A model generated the notes under the pieces. It saw only the letters and a program-made list of their open reading frames with translations. It was not told the origin of the DNA and ran no database searches. Made by a program: the position numbers and the translations under genes. A DNA stretch of 57,905 nucleotides from Guillardia theta CCMP2712. Its lineage: Eukaryota > Cryptophyceae > Pyrenomonadales > Geminigeraceae. This document shows positions 46,790 through 57,861 of the stretch, in pieces. Numbering within the stretch: the first letter of the stretch is position 1; every line of letters begins with the position of its first letter. The DNA lies in the NCBI RefSeq assembly GCF_000315625.1, contig NW_005434672.1:422274-480178 (forward strand). The letters run 5' to 3'.

Positions 46790-48165
46790 ACAAGAATCGG
46801 CAGGGGAGCTTCAGTCAACGGGAGATCTTGCTGTTATCTTAAGCGCTCAGCTCTTACTCCGCAGACAACCCAATCTTCTTCCTCCATGATCCTTGTCCAC
46901 GACACCCGGCGCACCTTGCATGCTTCTCCCACCGTTGCATGCTCCTCCCCATGTTTCGTGATTGGCGGCTCCTTGGGTATTGTAAGAAAAATTGAGTGCG
47001 TTGGCCCTCAAGGTAGAGTATCTTATAAGTGAAGTACTAAGAGAATCTCTATATCCTCTACCCCTGGAGGTCCTGGGGGTCCTGGGGGACTGCAGGGACG
47101 GACAGGGTGAGTTGGGTAAACCCCCCGGGGACGCAAGGAGGGTGGAGCCCGATTACGGACAACAATTTCCCATATTTGCTCGTATTTGATACTTTCAATT
47201 TAAGTATTCGAAATAATTTTTCTTAAATTTGTAATATAATGACAAACTTTCATACCCTTTTTGAACATGTCAAAGTGATGTTGTCTTGGAGGAAAAGATC
47301 CCGGGCCCACGGCACTCCAGCACAAGTTTACTCATCATCATCAATCAATCATGTTGGCTCCTTGATACCACCCCACCCCACCACCCCTGTCTTCCCACCC
47401 TGCCTTGACCACCACCCCTTCGTTTCTGCCTGACCCCCATTCCCCCGGTACGTACGGGTGAGTAAAAACGGAACCGTTTGAGTTAATATAATAGGTGCCA
47501 GGCTCAGTGACAGTGGGGCCGCCGGGACGGTGCAAGTTGGCGGTGACGGTGACTGAAGGCTCTCGGGCCGGCAGACCTGCCAGTCACAGTGGCACGACGG
47601 TTCAACGGTCGGACTGTGACTTGACTGCCTTCAGACCGGGTGATGATTCAGTAACCGGCGGCGGCGGGCCGGCCGGGCCCCGGTACGGTCCGCGGCGCCG
47701 AGGGGCAACTTGCCCCAGGCCCGGGAGGGCCCGGCCGCCGGCGGCCTTCCGGCGCCGCAGTGCCAGTGCCGGGCGTCCGCGCCGGATCCGAGCGGATAGT
47801 GACTCAGTGGAGCCCCTGAGGTAACTTGCCGGGGTAAAACGGTAACCAACGTGTAGTAATCGAAGTCAGATTCCAAACGATGCAAAAACTCATCCCTTTG
47901 TCAACTTCACGATTTCCTGAGCTGGTTCGCTGCCTTGAAACTCGACATTTTTACTCTAATGGACTGGTAGTTATACCCTTCAGTGACCCCGGAATCCATT
48001 AGTCAATGTTCTGAGGCAGACTGGCCAGTTTACTTCCTTTAAGTGTTTTTCCAGATCGCCGCCCCTTCCTTGGCCCCATCCGTCAATCAGCACACCCGTT
48101 GACCCTGAGAAGTCCTGCCGCGCCCTTCCAACCCTTCCAGCTGCTATCAGAGATACTGCTTCCTC
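46790..48165. other. Spacer with GC-rich island between divergent genes
   Basis: 47340-47450 contains CACCCCACCCC words. 47500-47830 is a GC-rich island with GGGCCGGCCGGGCCCC and CAGTGACAGTG words. The rest is ordinary sequence without protein-like ORFs. It separates the transporter (-) from the kinase (+). Confidence 0.45.
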
Positions 48166-48167
48166 TT

Positions 48168-48291
48168 TCTTGCTCCCTTGCTCCCTTGCTCCCTTGCTCC
48201 CTTGCTCCCTTGCTCCTTTGCTCCCTTACTCCCTTGCTCCCTTGCTCCCTTGCTCCCTTGCTCCCTTGCTCCCTTGCTCCCTTGCTCCCTG
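48168..48291. repeat. 8-bp tandem repeat CTCCCTTG
   Basis: About 15 units with only a few substitutions, 45 bases upstream of the kinase start codon. Confidence 0.93.
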
Positions 48292-48335
48292 GCCTCTCCG
48301 GGCCCGTGTTCTCTCACTGGCACAAACCATAGCAA

Positions 48336-49637
48336 ATGCAGCGAGAAACAGCCATACCCCGCACGAGCAGCTCGTCAGGATCCTCCGTGGCAGGAAGCGT
48401 GCACGGCCTCACAGTCTGCACTACCCAAGAGCATGCGTCATCAAGGCCCGAATTGTTGATCTTCCGCTCACCCTCCTCCCTCAACGAGGACTGCCCTGTC
48501 TTCCTCGAGCTTGCCTCTCAGCACAACGTCCTTCACACGTCTGAGATCCAGAGGTGCGAAACCTTTGCCATCCGAAGGTCCTCGCTGAGAGTCGGGGACC
48601 TTCTCGGTCAAGGGGCCTTGGGAGAAGTAAGGAGGGGAGAGCACGAAGGGAGCCCTGTAGCCTTGAAGACTGTGTGCTCAGAGCTTGACCTTGGTTCCGA
48701 GGAGGGCAAGACACTGGTGAAGGAGATCGGGATGATGAGCCATGCATTCAGGCACCCGAACATAGTGGAGTTTTACGGCATCTACGAGCACAACGGTCTG
48801 CCATGGCTGGTCATGGAGCTGATGGTTGGAGGGAGCCTCGAGCAGTACTACCAGGTCAAGAAGAAGTCCCGACGAGGATGGCAACCCAAGTTGGAGAGGG
48901 CCATGTCATGGGTAGGAGACATTCTGAGTGCGCTAGCATTCCTGCACTCTCAACAGCCGCCAGTGATCCATCGAGATATCAAGCCGGCAAACATGCTGCT
49001 CACCGCAAATGGCAAGACCCTCAAGGTCGGCGACTTCGGGCTAAGTCGCAAGTGTTCAGATGCCGCGGCTACAGAGCATGGTCTCACGTCCAGGTCTGAG
49101 CAGGAACTCGGCACAAGCATGATCAGCCTCAATGCACACCACGAGCTGACAGGGGTGAAAGGCACATTCCGGTACATGGCTCCTGAAATCTTCCGCGGTG
49201 AGCCCAGGTACACGGCAGCGGTGGACGTGTACTCTTTCTCACTGGTGATGTGGTACATCTTCGCGGGAGAGCATCCCTTTAGTAACGTCGACGGCTTCTC
49301 AGTCGCTAGCATGGCAGCCAAGTTCAACTTCCGTCCTGCAGTCCTGAGCGAGCGAATCATGCCAAAGATTCTGCAGGAGATGATGATCATGTCATGGGCG
49401 GAGACGGCGGAGGAGAGGCCAAGGGCGGAAGATCTTCTATTAGATCTGGAGGACTGGAAGCGAATCAGAACCGCGAAGATTGCAGGCTGCACATTGGGGT
49501 TTTTCACGCACGTCAAGCAGAACTTTGGTTTTCAGAATGGCCGCACTGCGCAAATCCCCACCACGGCGGCGGCCAACTTCAATACCGGGCCACTGCGACC
49601 GACACCGTCATCATCATCTATGGCAAGTCACTGCTGA
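48336..49637 (+). CDS. Serine/threonine (TKL-like) protein kinase, intronless
   Basis: A single open frame of 433 residues. The first 80 are Ser-rich and unassigned. The kinase domain runs from about 85 to 375: P-loop GQGALGEV (91-98), the ATP-anchoring Lys in VALK (108-111), the catalytic loop HRDIKPAN (212-219), DFGLSRK (233-239), a long activation segment with a Ser/Thr-rich insert, GTFRYMAPE, and DVYSFSLVMWYIFAGEHPF. This pattern fits TKL/MLK-related or general protist Ser/Thr kinases. The short tail after the domain has a Ser run before the stop. No transmembrane segment is seen. Lack of introns is unusual beside its neighbours and could mean retroposition or simply a single-exon family. 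Substrate unknown. Confidence 0.92.
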   Translation: MQRETAIPRTSSSSGSSVAGSVHGLTVCTTQEHASSRPELLIFRSPSSLNEDCPVFLELASQHNVLHTSEIQRCETFAIRRSSLRVGDLLGQGALGEVRRGEHEGSPVALKTVCSELDLGSEEGKTLVKEIGMMSHAFRHPNIVEFYGIYEHNGLPWLVMELMVGGSLEQYYQVKKKSRRGWQPKLERAMSWVGDILSALAFLHSQQPPVIHRDIKPANMLLTANGKTLKVGDFGLSRKCSDAAATEHGLTSRSEQELGTSMISLNAHHELTGVKGTFRYMAPEIFRGEPRYTAAVDVYSFSLVMWYIFAGEHPFSNVDGFSVASMAAKFNFRPAVLSERIMPKILQEMMIMSWAETAEERPRAEDLLLDLEDWKRIRTAKIAGCTLGFFTHVKQNFGFQNGRTAQIPTTAAANFNTGPLRPTPSSSSMASHC

Positions 49638-49639
49638 GT

Positions 49640-51690
49640 TGCGGTCTCAGTACCGTACCTAGTAGTCACTGCCATGATCGGACGGTCACGTCACGATTAG
49701 GCCGGGCTGCCCTGAGGGCCGCTGGCAGAGTCGTTAAGTTTGGGGGACCGTGACAGCAATCGGCAGGATGAGGCCGGGTTGCCAGGGTTCTCCGATGTCA
49801 TTTCCCTTCAAGCTCGCCGTATCCGTGGCATCATCGCGGCCGCCACGGTGACTGATTTTGAAGTGAAGGCCGCTAGTCACTAGCGTTGACATTTTGCCTT
49901 TTCTGCTTTGGGCTGTATGTTTTCCCGTGAGGGGGTTGTTCTGCTTTCTAGGTGGATTGGGGGGTGGCGTGTTTGAGGATTTGAAATAGGGTCCAAATTT
50001 CAGGTTTATAACTCTGATTTTGTTTTCCAATAAGATAAGTTAGACTGTATTGTGGAATGGTTGAGTATAAACACTGGCAGAGAAGTAGGGCCGGGCTGCA
50101 CCCCAGAAGTTACACTCGGAGATCATGGGGTAGTCTACTAACTAATTTGTATTGAAGCCTTCTTACTAATCATAGTACAGTTTTATACTTGAAACAAGTT
50201 TGAACGACCTCCCTACACGCCATGAGCCTCAGGCTCCCCTTGCCAGTTCGGGGCACGTCGCACCCGCGGCGGGGCTCTGTACTGCTAGTAACCATGGCTC
50301 GCAAACAGCGAGCCCGCGGCAGCGTGTGCCGCACTGACATCAGATGTTCACCGAACATCCTCATGGGAAATTGTGTAGAGACTCGGATGATGATCCTTGA
50401 GGAGTCGTGAATCTCACCGGCGAAAAATCGTTTGGTGAGCGAAGAGCATCAACAATACAAGCCTGTGAAAACCACCATCACTCAGGGATACGGATTGGCA
50501 AGTTGCAATAAGCTATCTGCGATGCATGACAGGGAAACTGAGTTGGAGTAGATGCATGGAGCCTGATTACCGGCGTGCCACCGGCGTGACGGTGACGGCC
50601 CGGCCCGCCGGGTGCCACCGTCACACACTGAGTCAGTGAGTAACCCGTTCGGACAAACTTGGCAACGGTTGAACCGGGCGCCCGGGCCCCCGCCGGGCGA
50701 CCGACGGTTGGCGGCGCCGGGGAGTCCGATCTGGCAAAGCCTGAAGTGTCACTCTGACCGTACACGCCGCCGGCCGGTAGTACCCGGCGGCGGTCGGCGG
50801 GTCCGACTCAGTACGGTTCAACGTGCCGCAGTGTAGGTAGGCCCTTGAAAGTTCAACCGCGGTGACCGGGCGGGCTCGGAGGAGCCTGCCGCTTGCCAGG
50901 CCCACTGTCCGATCGGATCCGCCGCTTAGCCTGTGACACACTTGGTGAGATGGCCGCGGGCGCCGCGCAGCGGTGGCAGGGATGCCGGACTCCCGGCGCC
51001 CGGCCGCGGCAGGCGGCCGCGCCCGGCGCGGCGCCCGGCGCCCGGGCCGCCCGGGTCGGGCCGCGCGGCGGGGGCCCGTCGCCGGACCGCCGACTCTGGC
51101 TCTGAACGGCGTCACACCGGTCCGGCGCCGGGGCCGCCACCCACGGTGCCACCGACGTTAAGTGAAAAATCAGTACGAGGCGTTGGAGTCAAATGACAGT
51201 GATCTATTTGTGGTTGCCCGAGGAATCACCGGCGTCACTGTCAAGAATCGTTCCACGGTACGGTACGGCATGCCGCAGTGACAGTGAGCGACCGGTAGAC
51301 CTCCTATGCCGGGAGGGGGACCATGAAGGAAGAACTCTGGTTGAGGGAAGGTTGAATAATGTTCCCGGCGGAGGTTTGAGGATGTGATCTACTAGGCTAT
51401 CTTGGGTCACCGGGTGGCAGTGGTGTAGAAGCCTCGGAGGATTTTGAAAGTTTTGTGATTTGAGGTTTGTACCGAGTGCAGGAATCCAGAAATCGAGATG
51501 CAAACTCGGTGGACACCCAAAGAGAAGTTGCCGCTGTCTTCATACACTCGATTCCTTGAATTGCATCCCCCCCGCTAGATTCATCACGCATGCAACTAAG
51601 ACACACAAATCCAAGACTCTTTCTTTCACCTCCCCCACCTTCACTTTCCCTACCTTCATCTCCATGTGTTGCAGCGCCTTGCCGAGACTC
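49640..51690. other. Long spacer with GC-rich islands, no gene supported
   Basis: Islands at 50225-50340 and especially 50560-51140 carry GGCGCCCGGGC and CCGCGGCAGGCGGCC words, interleaved with CAGTGAGT and GTGACGG words. Between them lies normal AT-rich DNA (49880-50210, 50400-50560). ORFs across the islands have only Arg/Pro/Gly/Ala bias. Confidence 0.45.
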
Positions 51691-51708
51691 ACATTCGTTT
51701 CATCCCAG

Positions 51709-52167
51709 ATGTTCGAGACCATCCATCACTTCCAGGCCCTCAGCTCCTGCGTTGGATCCAACTCCTGCGGAGTCTACTTCAACATTGGCACCGAGGACTC
51801 CGGCCTCAACTTCGGAGCTGCTCACTTGAACGTCTCTGTCGCCGACGCTAATGGTGACTACACCAACTCTCCTGGCGCCCAAGGATGGAACGCCAGCGGT
51901 GAGGCCCCTGGAGCCAAGGCCTGGTTGTCCGACTCCAACAGCACCGTCTCCTACTCCATGACTGGAAGCAACCAGGGCATGTTCACCAACGGCTCTGCCA
52001 TCAACGCCAGGTGGTGGGACACCACCAACATGGACAACATCCGTGGCGCTGACATCACCAACCATTCTATCGCCGGAACCACCGAGAGCATCAACAACAA
52101 CACCGCGGCCAACAACGTCCGCGGCGGCCACTCCATCCACCAGAACACCACCGAGACTTACTTCTAA
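51709..52167 (+). CDS. Orphan Asn/Gly/Ser/Thr-rich protein with strongly biased codon use
   Basis: The frame from the ATG at 51709 (MFETIHHFQALSSCVGSNSC) gives 152 residues ending in NQNTTETYF-like text. A CAG directly precedes the ATG, so an upstream exon may be joined here; the frame stays open back to 51460. The protein is rich in Asn, Ser, Thr and Gly, with at least seven N-x-S/T sequons (such as NVS, NAS, NST, NGS, NHS), few Lys and no Pro-rich repeats. Codons end almost always in C (AAC, ACC, TCC, GGC, ATC), more than in any other gene here, which suggests high expression. No signal peptide is evident in the annotated start and I recognise no family. Confidence 0.6.
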   Translation: MFETIHHFQALSSCVGSNSCGVYFNIGTEDSGLNFGAAHLNVSVADANGDYTNSPGAQGWNASGEAPGAKAWLSDSNSTVSYSMTGSNQGMFTNGSAINARWWDTTNMDNIRGADITNHSIAGTTESINNNTAANNVRGGHSIHQNTTETYF

Positions 52168-52199
52168 GCTGTGATGATGCTGTGTTGTCAGAACGCGTT

Positions 52200-52970
52200 T
52201 TGATCTTTTGGTTTCTTTGAAAACCGCTCCAGTGTTTGACTAGACGGTGACTTGTGGTCAACAGTCTATCAGAGAAGGAATCGGATATTCAAACTAATAA
52301 AGGGATGGAACATCTCACATTGTTTGTCACTTCACTTCGGCGACGATCTCTACACGGCAGTGTTCACGAGTTACCCAGTCAGTAATGACGCTCCTTGCAG
52401 CGCAGAGGTTGGCTGCACTGTTTCGGAGTTTCTTACTGCTACGGGTGGGGTTGTCATTGAGTGTTCGTAAGGGTGGGTATTAAAAGCAGAAACAGGGGGT
52501 AGTGGTGTTGAAGTTCTCATTGAGGCGGGTGGGGTCTGTTGATTGAAGCTGGGGCGCTCCGACCTGGGGAGGCAATGTACTGACCAAGGCGACTGAAGGC
52601 TTGGAGGATCTTGTTGGCTCTGGTACATGCTTCGCCCCTGAGAGCTTCTTGCTAGCTCCTCTGGACCTGGAGTGCTCGAGAGGTGTGAGCGATGGAATGT
52701 TGTTGCGTTGGAGGTTTGGTGAAGTACGTTTTGTGTTGGCAGACAACATGTTACAGAGTGGATGGTGCTGTTGCAATCCAGACAAGAATACTGGGATGAA
52801 AGAGACAAAAGGTGATTGTCATTTCTCTTCGCACATCTGAGGATCAACAGATGATGAACTATTCCCGAATTCGTCTTCTTTCGGAAAGAGCCAATCCGAT
52901 CCCAATCGGTATATCTGCGCAGAGAGCCGAATCAGGAATGAGGTTTACCTTCTTCGCTTCGCCAGGTTCC
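52200..52970. other. Spacer, no gene supported
   Basis: Moderate GC. Opposite-strand frames over 52371-52847 are Ser/Thr/Pro-rich without recognisable domains. A piece open into the PDZ start (NEVYLLRFARFQT before 52974) may be an N-terminal extension of the next gene. Confidence 0.3.
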
Positions 52971-52973
52971 AAA

Positions 52974-53441
52974 CAATGAATCGTGTTGGTGGCGTCGGAT
53001 TGATCTTCGAGACGGATTCCGTCAAGTAAGAAAGATTATGGCTGGGATGTTTCTCCCTTCTGAAACACTTTCAGCCAAGGTTTGAGGATCGCGGACATGA
53101 AGATGAATGGACCTGCGATGAAGTCTGGGATCGATATGAGAGGAATGACTCTGGTATCTCTTGTTTTCCTTGAATAATCAGTTTTCCCCTCCTAAACTCA
53201 TTGACAGGTTGCCATCAATGGTCAACCAGTCGTTAACAGCTCCATTGAGCAGGTGCCGCACTGTCTTGTCCGTTCTTTTCCCTCCTTGCTGCTCAAACGA
53301 GTTTTGATACAGATTGCATCGAAGCTTTTGGGGCCACCTGGAAGCAAAGTTCAATTGTTGTTGAGGCCTCCGATGTCTAGCAGGTATGCACGGCCGATAG
53401 AGGTGTTGCTGGAGAGAGAGGCCTTCGCTATCGTGGATTGA
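52974..53441 (+). CDS. PDZ-domain protein
   Basis: Four exons join in phase: 52974-53025, 53075-53153, 53208-53252 and 53313-53441, about 101 residues. The joined reading is MNRVGGVGLIFETDSVNQGL, IADMKMNGPAMKSGIDMRGM, TLVAINGQPVVNSSIEQ, then IASKLLGPPGSKVQLLLRPP. This is a PDZ fold in order: the carboxylate-binding GVGL loop, the P-A-x-x-SG-x-x-x-GM/D-x-L-x-x-ING turn, and the final strand. A short tail with IEVLLEREAFAIVD follows. PDZ domains bind C-terminal peptides and scaffold signalling complexes. The first ATG in frame is used, but the frame is open about 120 bases further upstream, so the N-terminus may be longer. Confidence 0.7.
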
Positions 53442-53898
53442 AAGTTTCAGAATTTTATTTGTGGTACATTCGCGTTAGCAGCAGACGAAAACGTTAAGAT
53501 ATATGAACACATTTTACAAGTTATCTTGGGATGCAGCTTGCTTGAAAATTGTTTCAATCGTTTTTCTCGCATGCATTGGAATTTCGTTGCCTTTGTCTCT
53601 CTGGCTTCTCTCTCCGAGAGATCCTCTGACAAGGACGAGTTCAATGAGACCATGAAATCTGTGCTGTGGAGAGAAATCTCATATTTTCATCACTCTTTTT
53701 ACAAGTGCATTACAGTTCGTATCAAAATGCAAGAATTTTTATTTGATTATTATCGTCAACATGTCAAGGGAAGATCTAGAAGCACTAAAGTGTCTTGTTA
53801 ATGTGTGGGTAGCATGCGAATTGCAAGATTTCGGCTCACGGATATGCAACAATTTCGTCTCATGGAGTTACAAAGCTTTGAAACAACCACTTGGCAGA

Positions 53899-54069
53899 TC
53901 ATTGTTCAACACTCTGTCTCTCTGCGATGCGCTTTAACGTTCTTGCTACCTGCGACATTGCGCCGACTTGCAAATCAGCTCCAATTGATGCTGCTTGTAG
54001 GATCAAGAGTCCTGCTGCACCAGCTCCAGCATACAGAGTCATTTTCAGAGCCCATCCAACAAAAGACAT
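53899..54069 (-). CDS. Small 56-residue protein with one membrane span
   Basis: The - strand has a clean ATG-to-stop frame: MSFVGWALKMTLYAGAGAAG, LLILQAASIGADLQVGAMSQ, VARTLKRIAERQSVEQ. Residues about 10-28 form a Gly/Ala-rich hydrophobic helix and the last 20 an amphipathic basic helix. The length, short soluble N-terminus and helix style recall small organelle inner-membrane subunits, but no family is claimed. No splice sites interrupt it. The opposite strand has a long frame across the same bases, so coding status rests on composition alone. Confidence 0.45.
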   Translation of the reverse strand: MSFVGWALKMTLYAGAGAAGLLILQAASIGADLQVGAMSQVARTLKRIAERQSVEQ

Positions 54070-54429
54070 TATTTTGCCAGCTAGGAATTCAAATGACCCT
54101 TGTAATGCTGATGGTAATTACCACTGCTCCCAACGATGTCCCTACCTGCTTTGCACGCCTCAAGGAAAAATTGTCACAATGGATTCCCCTCAAGAGACAA
54201 AGCCCGTAGCCACGACAACAAACTCTGAAGCGACTTGTTTGAGTTACGTCAACAGCCAACTGCCCTGCACGGCGTGTAGAACAGGCAAGGATGACGGAGG
54301 GAGGTTGCAGAGTCACACAACCTTCCTCTCTCGTCTCCTTGTGAGCTGCTGCGCAAGGACGGAGCTTACAAGTCAGGACGCTGCCCTTCGCTGCAAGCAC
54401 GGGAAGCGAGAAGTGATGGAGAGCGATAT

Positions 54430-55260
54430 GAATGGAAGGAGTTGCTCCTCAATGGGGGTAGAGGGTGGGGCACCCCACGGGGTGGTCACAATGAAAAGAC
54501 GGAGGAGGGTGGGGTAGGGATCATGAATTGAGGGGCAAGAGGTGGGAGAGTCGATGGGACATGGTGGGTGGATGACAATTGGGGGTGGGTATAATCTATT
54601 TCAGATTTTATTTCACACATTGAGGGAAAGATATGGGCTCATACAGTATTTGATAGTTGTTTTAGACTCATTTTGTTCCTCTATAGAGTATTGAATGACC
54701 TGAGCTCTTTGAGGACCAAATATGGGGGTAGGGGTACTTCATTGCGTTGGTCAGAAGGGTAGTGATGGTTTTTCCCAGGGGTCATCATGCTCTACGTAAA
54801 GAAAAATGGGGGCTGCCCAGAATGTAGGGTGGGTGAAGATAGGGCTACAGGGGTACAATGAGAAAAGGGTGTTGCCCACGGGGTGGTAAAGTAAAACCAT
54901 CGAAGGGTGGGGTGGCAAGGTGGTGATGGTTTGCACCAATGGTAATTCGCAAGGCAGGGGTACCAGGAGTCTCAAAATAACCTTTGCTGCATATATAGAA
55001 AACTTGATCTTGATGGGTTAGGAGGTAGCAACCCTCTGGCTGACGCCAAAGGCTCAAAGGAATAGGGATCAATTCGGGGCTGATCTTGTGGGGTGAAGGA
55101 GCCGCTCAGTTCTGCGACATAAGTAGGGTAGGGTGCTGGACTTGAAGGGGTACAACTGGGTAATTAGAAGCCTTTGGAGGTGGTAGGGGTCATGGAGTGA
55201 CATCTGGATGGTGGGGTGGGATCATCACATAGGTGTCTGTGGTCCGCAACGTGTGTGGGT
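54430..55260. other. Spacer dense in GGGTGGGG/GGGGTA words
   Basis: Same word family as at 28110-29800 (GGGTGGGGTAGGG, GGGGTACTTC, GGTGGGGTGGG). No ORF with protein-like composition. Confidence 0.55.
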
Positions 55261-56290
55261 TGATTCAAAATACTTTTAAATCGAGATTCTATGAAAGATC
55301 CAAAACGTGGTACAAATTCATTATTCAAAAAATACATTTTCGAAAACTAAAAGTTTTCTAAACGTCTGTGGTCGCATCGGAGCGGACGCACCCCCTCGAG
55401 CCCTCATCATAACAAAAACGATTGAGTGAAATATTTACTGAACTTATTTTTCCCGCCACCGCTTCAATTTGATTTTTTGAAAAAGCAAACTCCGACAGTG
55501 CGGCACTGTGACGGTCGGACTTGAATCCGATCATGCCAGGTCAAGTTTCGGCGCCCCAGTGGCACCGGGCCGGGCGTCGCCGGGTAGGCCCTGGTTACGG
55601 TGGGGCTCAGTTCAGACAGTGAGACCCGGGCGCATCATGGCATGCCAGTACGCCGGTCCGAGTGACAGTGACAGTGATTCGGACAGTGGGCCGACGGTCA
55701 CCGAGTCACGGTGAGTCAGTCCCGGGCGGCATGGGGCAGTGGGCCATCCGGAACTTCCGAGAACGCCCGCGGCGGCCCGCGGCGGCGTGGCGCCGCACGG
55801 GGCCGGCCCGGGCACGGCTCAGTGGGGCCGGGCGGGCACCGCTGGCAGGCTGCCAGTCACCCGGAGTCACACTCCCGCCGGGCCGGGGGGGGGGGGGCGG
55901 GCTCAGTGGCCCAATAACGTGACCGTCAGTGACGCCCGCCGCCGCCGGCATGTGACTGCCCCGGCGGACTCGCAGTCACCAGGGGTGACTCCCCCGGCCG
56001 CGCGCCCGACTCGGCGACCGTGAGTCGGCGGCGCCGGGCCGGGCCGCGCGCCGAGGGCACGCCGCACTACGGCAGCCTCAGTCACCAGTGCGCGCCGCCG
56101 GGCACGGGAGTCAGTGGCCCGGGCGTGACTCAGTGCAGAGCCTCTCAATCCGATGATCGGTCGGGTCAGAGTGGGGACGAGGGATGGTCGCGACTGGATC
56201 CTTAGGCATGGCAGCGAGAAGGTGAGGACGAAACTGTGGGGAGGGAGGGGGAGGGAGGGAAGGAACAGACGAGTGAAGGAGATGATGCGC
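55261..56290. other. AT-rich block then GC-rich island upstream of the EF-G gene
   Basis: 55261-55490 is AT-rich. 55500-56150 is a strong GC-rich island with GACAGTGACAGTGATTC near 55665, GGGCCGGGGGGGGGGGGC near 55880, and repeated CAGTCACC/GTGACTC words. No gene seen. Confidence 0.5.
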
Positions 56291-56299
56291 TTCGAGCTT

Positions 56300-57861
56300 G
56301 CGCGTGACAGTGTGCGCCGTCCTATCTGAGCCTGCCGTCAGCATATGCTCGAGGCTATGGGTGGACTTATCGAGGATAAGGCCGCTAGCAAGTCTGTTGG
56401 GACCTAGAACGAGCCTGCTGTCTCGACTGCCTCGTCTGGGCAGAACGTTCTCCTCCAAAGGTGGTGTCGAGTGGGTCCCTCTCTGTGTGACTGGGGCGTG
56501 TCAGTGGCAGCGGAGGACAAGCAGCTTGCGAGGATCAGGAACGTGGGGATCATGGCGCACATCGACGCTGGGAAGACAACGGTGTGCACTCGAGCTCAGC
56601 GACTGCAGCGGGCATGACACACAATCTCCTAGGTTACAGAGCGGATGCTCTTCTACGCTGACGTCACGAGAAAGTGAAGCAGCGCTGCCTGACCCGTCGC
56701 TTCTCTCCCCTCACCCATCCGCAGGTTTGGGGAGGTCCATGAGGGCGACACCATCATGGACTTCATGGATCAGGTGACCACCCCTCTCCTCCCCACCTAC
56801 ATGTACCCCTTCCCCGTCCTCGTGCGCAGCGTCAGCTAGAGCATCTGACCGCCAGAGGTCTCAGGAGCGAGAGAGGGGGATCACTATCCAGGCAGCTTCC
56901 ATTACCTTCAAGTGGAAAGGCAGGCCCCATCGTAGTTCCTCCTACCCGGTTACTCCTCACTGCCCCGCACAGACTACAACATCAACCTCATCGATACCCC
57001 CGGACATGTCGACTTCACCATCGAGGTATGCCCGCCCTCCTCCCCTCTCCTTCCTTCTCCCCCATCTCCTTGTTTTTGCTCACGCAAGAGGCTTTCAGGT
57101 TGAGAGGAGTTTGCGGGTGTTGGACGGGGCTGTAGCGGTCTTCGACGGCGTAGCAGGCGTGGAGGCTCAGGTCATCCGCTGTGCTGCGAGGGATCAACAA
57201 AACTGACAGGACTGTGCTTGTCAGAGCGAGACAGTCTGGCGACAGGCATGCAGGCATGCAGAACGGCGGGCGGCCGCTGACGTCGATGCACGCAGGCGAA
57301 CAGATATCATGTCCCCCGTCTCGTGTTTGTCAACAAGCTGGACCGGGAGGGAGCAGATCTTGACATCACAGTGAAGGGGCTGATAGACCGTATGAAATGC
57401 GTTCCTCTGGTTCGTTCCGCCTCCCCCCCCGACCCCCCCGCTTCCTTCACTGTTCTCCCATGCACGCTTCCCTTCTCCTCCTCATGTGCGCTGGGCTCGC
57501 TTTTGACCTTTCGATTCCTTGCAGATCTTGCAACTGCCCCTGGGGAAGTGCGCTTCGTTTGTTGGGATAGTTGACCTGATCGACATGAAGGTCGTGCTGT
57601 ACGACCAGGGTGGGACGATCTCCTCCTCTCCTCCTCTCGTGCTCATGGACGGAACAGACGATGATGGGAGGTCCTTCACGTACCTGGACTTAGACGACGA
57701 TTTAGCGACAGAGGTGCTGCCGCTGTCTTGACTGCTTGACAATCGGGGAAGGGTCGAGGTCAATGGGGGTGACACCATGGCAGGCGATTTCCTCCTGTGG
57801 GCTGGACCCGAGCTCTGTCCGCCGGGACGCACACAAGGCAAGGGAAACCTTGATCGAACAG
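56300..57861 (+). CDS. GFM2: Mitochondrial elongation factor G, GFM2 (EF-G2)-like, 5' part
   Basis: Exon 1 (to 56460) ends in a basic, Arg/Leu/Ser-rich presequence ([15 protein letters not shown]), then exons 56505-56581, 56633-56673, 56725-56773, 56865-56919, 56973-57025, 57099-57170, 57225-57245, 57296-57409, 57525-57713 and 57838-57861 join in phase. G1 is [14 protein letters not shown], switch [22 protein letters not shown]3 [11 protein letters not shown]4 [12 protein letters not shown]. The blocks [16 protein letters not shown] and [18 protein letters not shown] fit a mitochondrial [11 protein letters not shown] and ERMLFYA lean to GFM2, the ribosome-recycling paralogue, over GFM1; this is from memory of the families. 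Two introns (56920-56972 and 57246-57295) begin with GC, not GT. The start codon is not fixed and the gene continues past the window. Confidence 0.85.

Noticed and set aside
50633-51152. Arg/Pro/Ala-rich ORFs on both strands in the spacer at 50.6-51.2 kb
   Set aside because: Composition follows from the GC-rich island; no domain, no codon structure.
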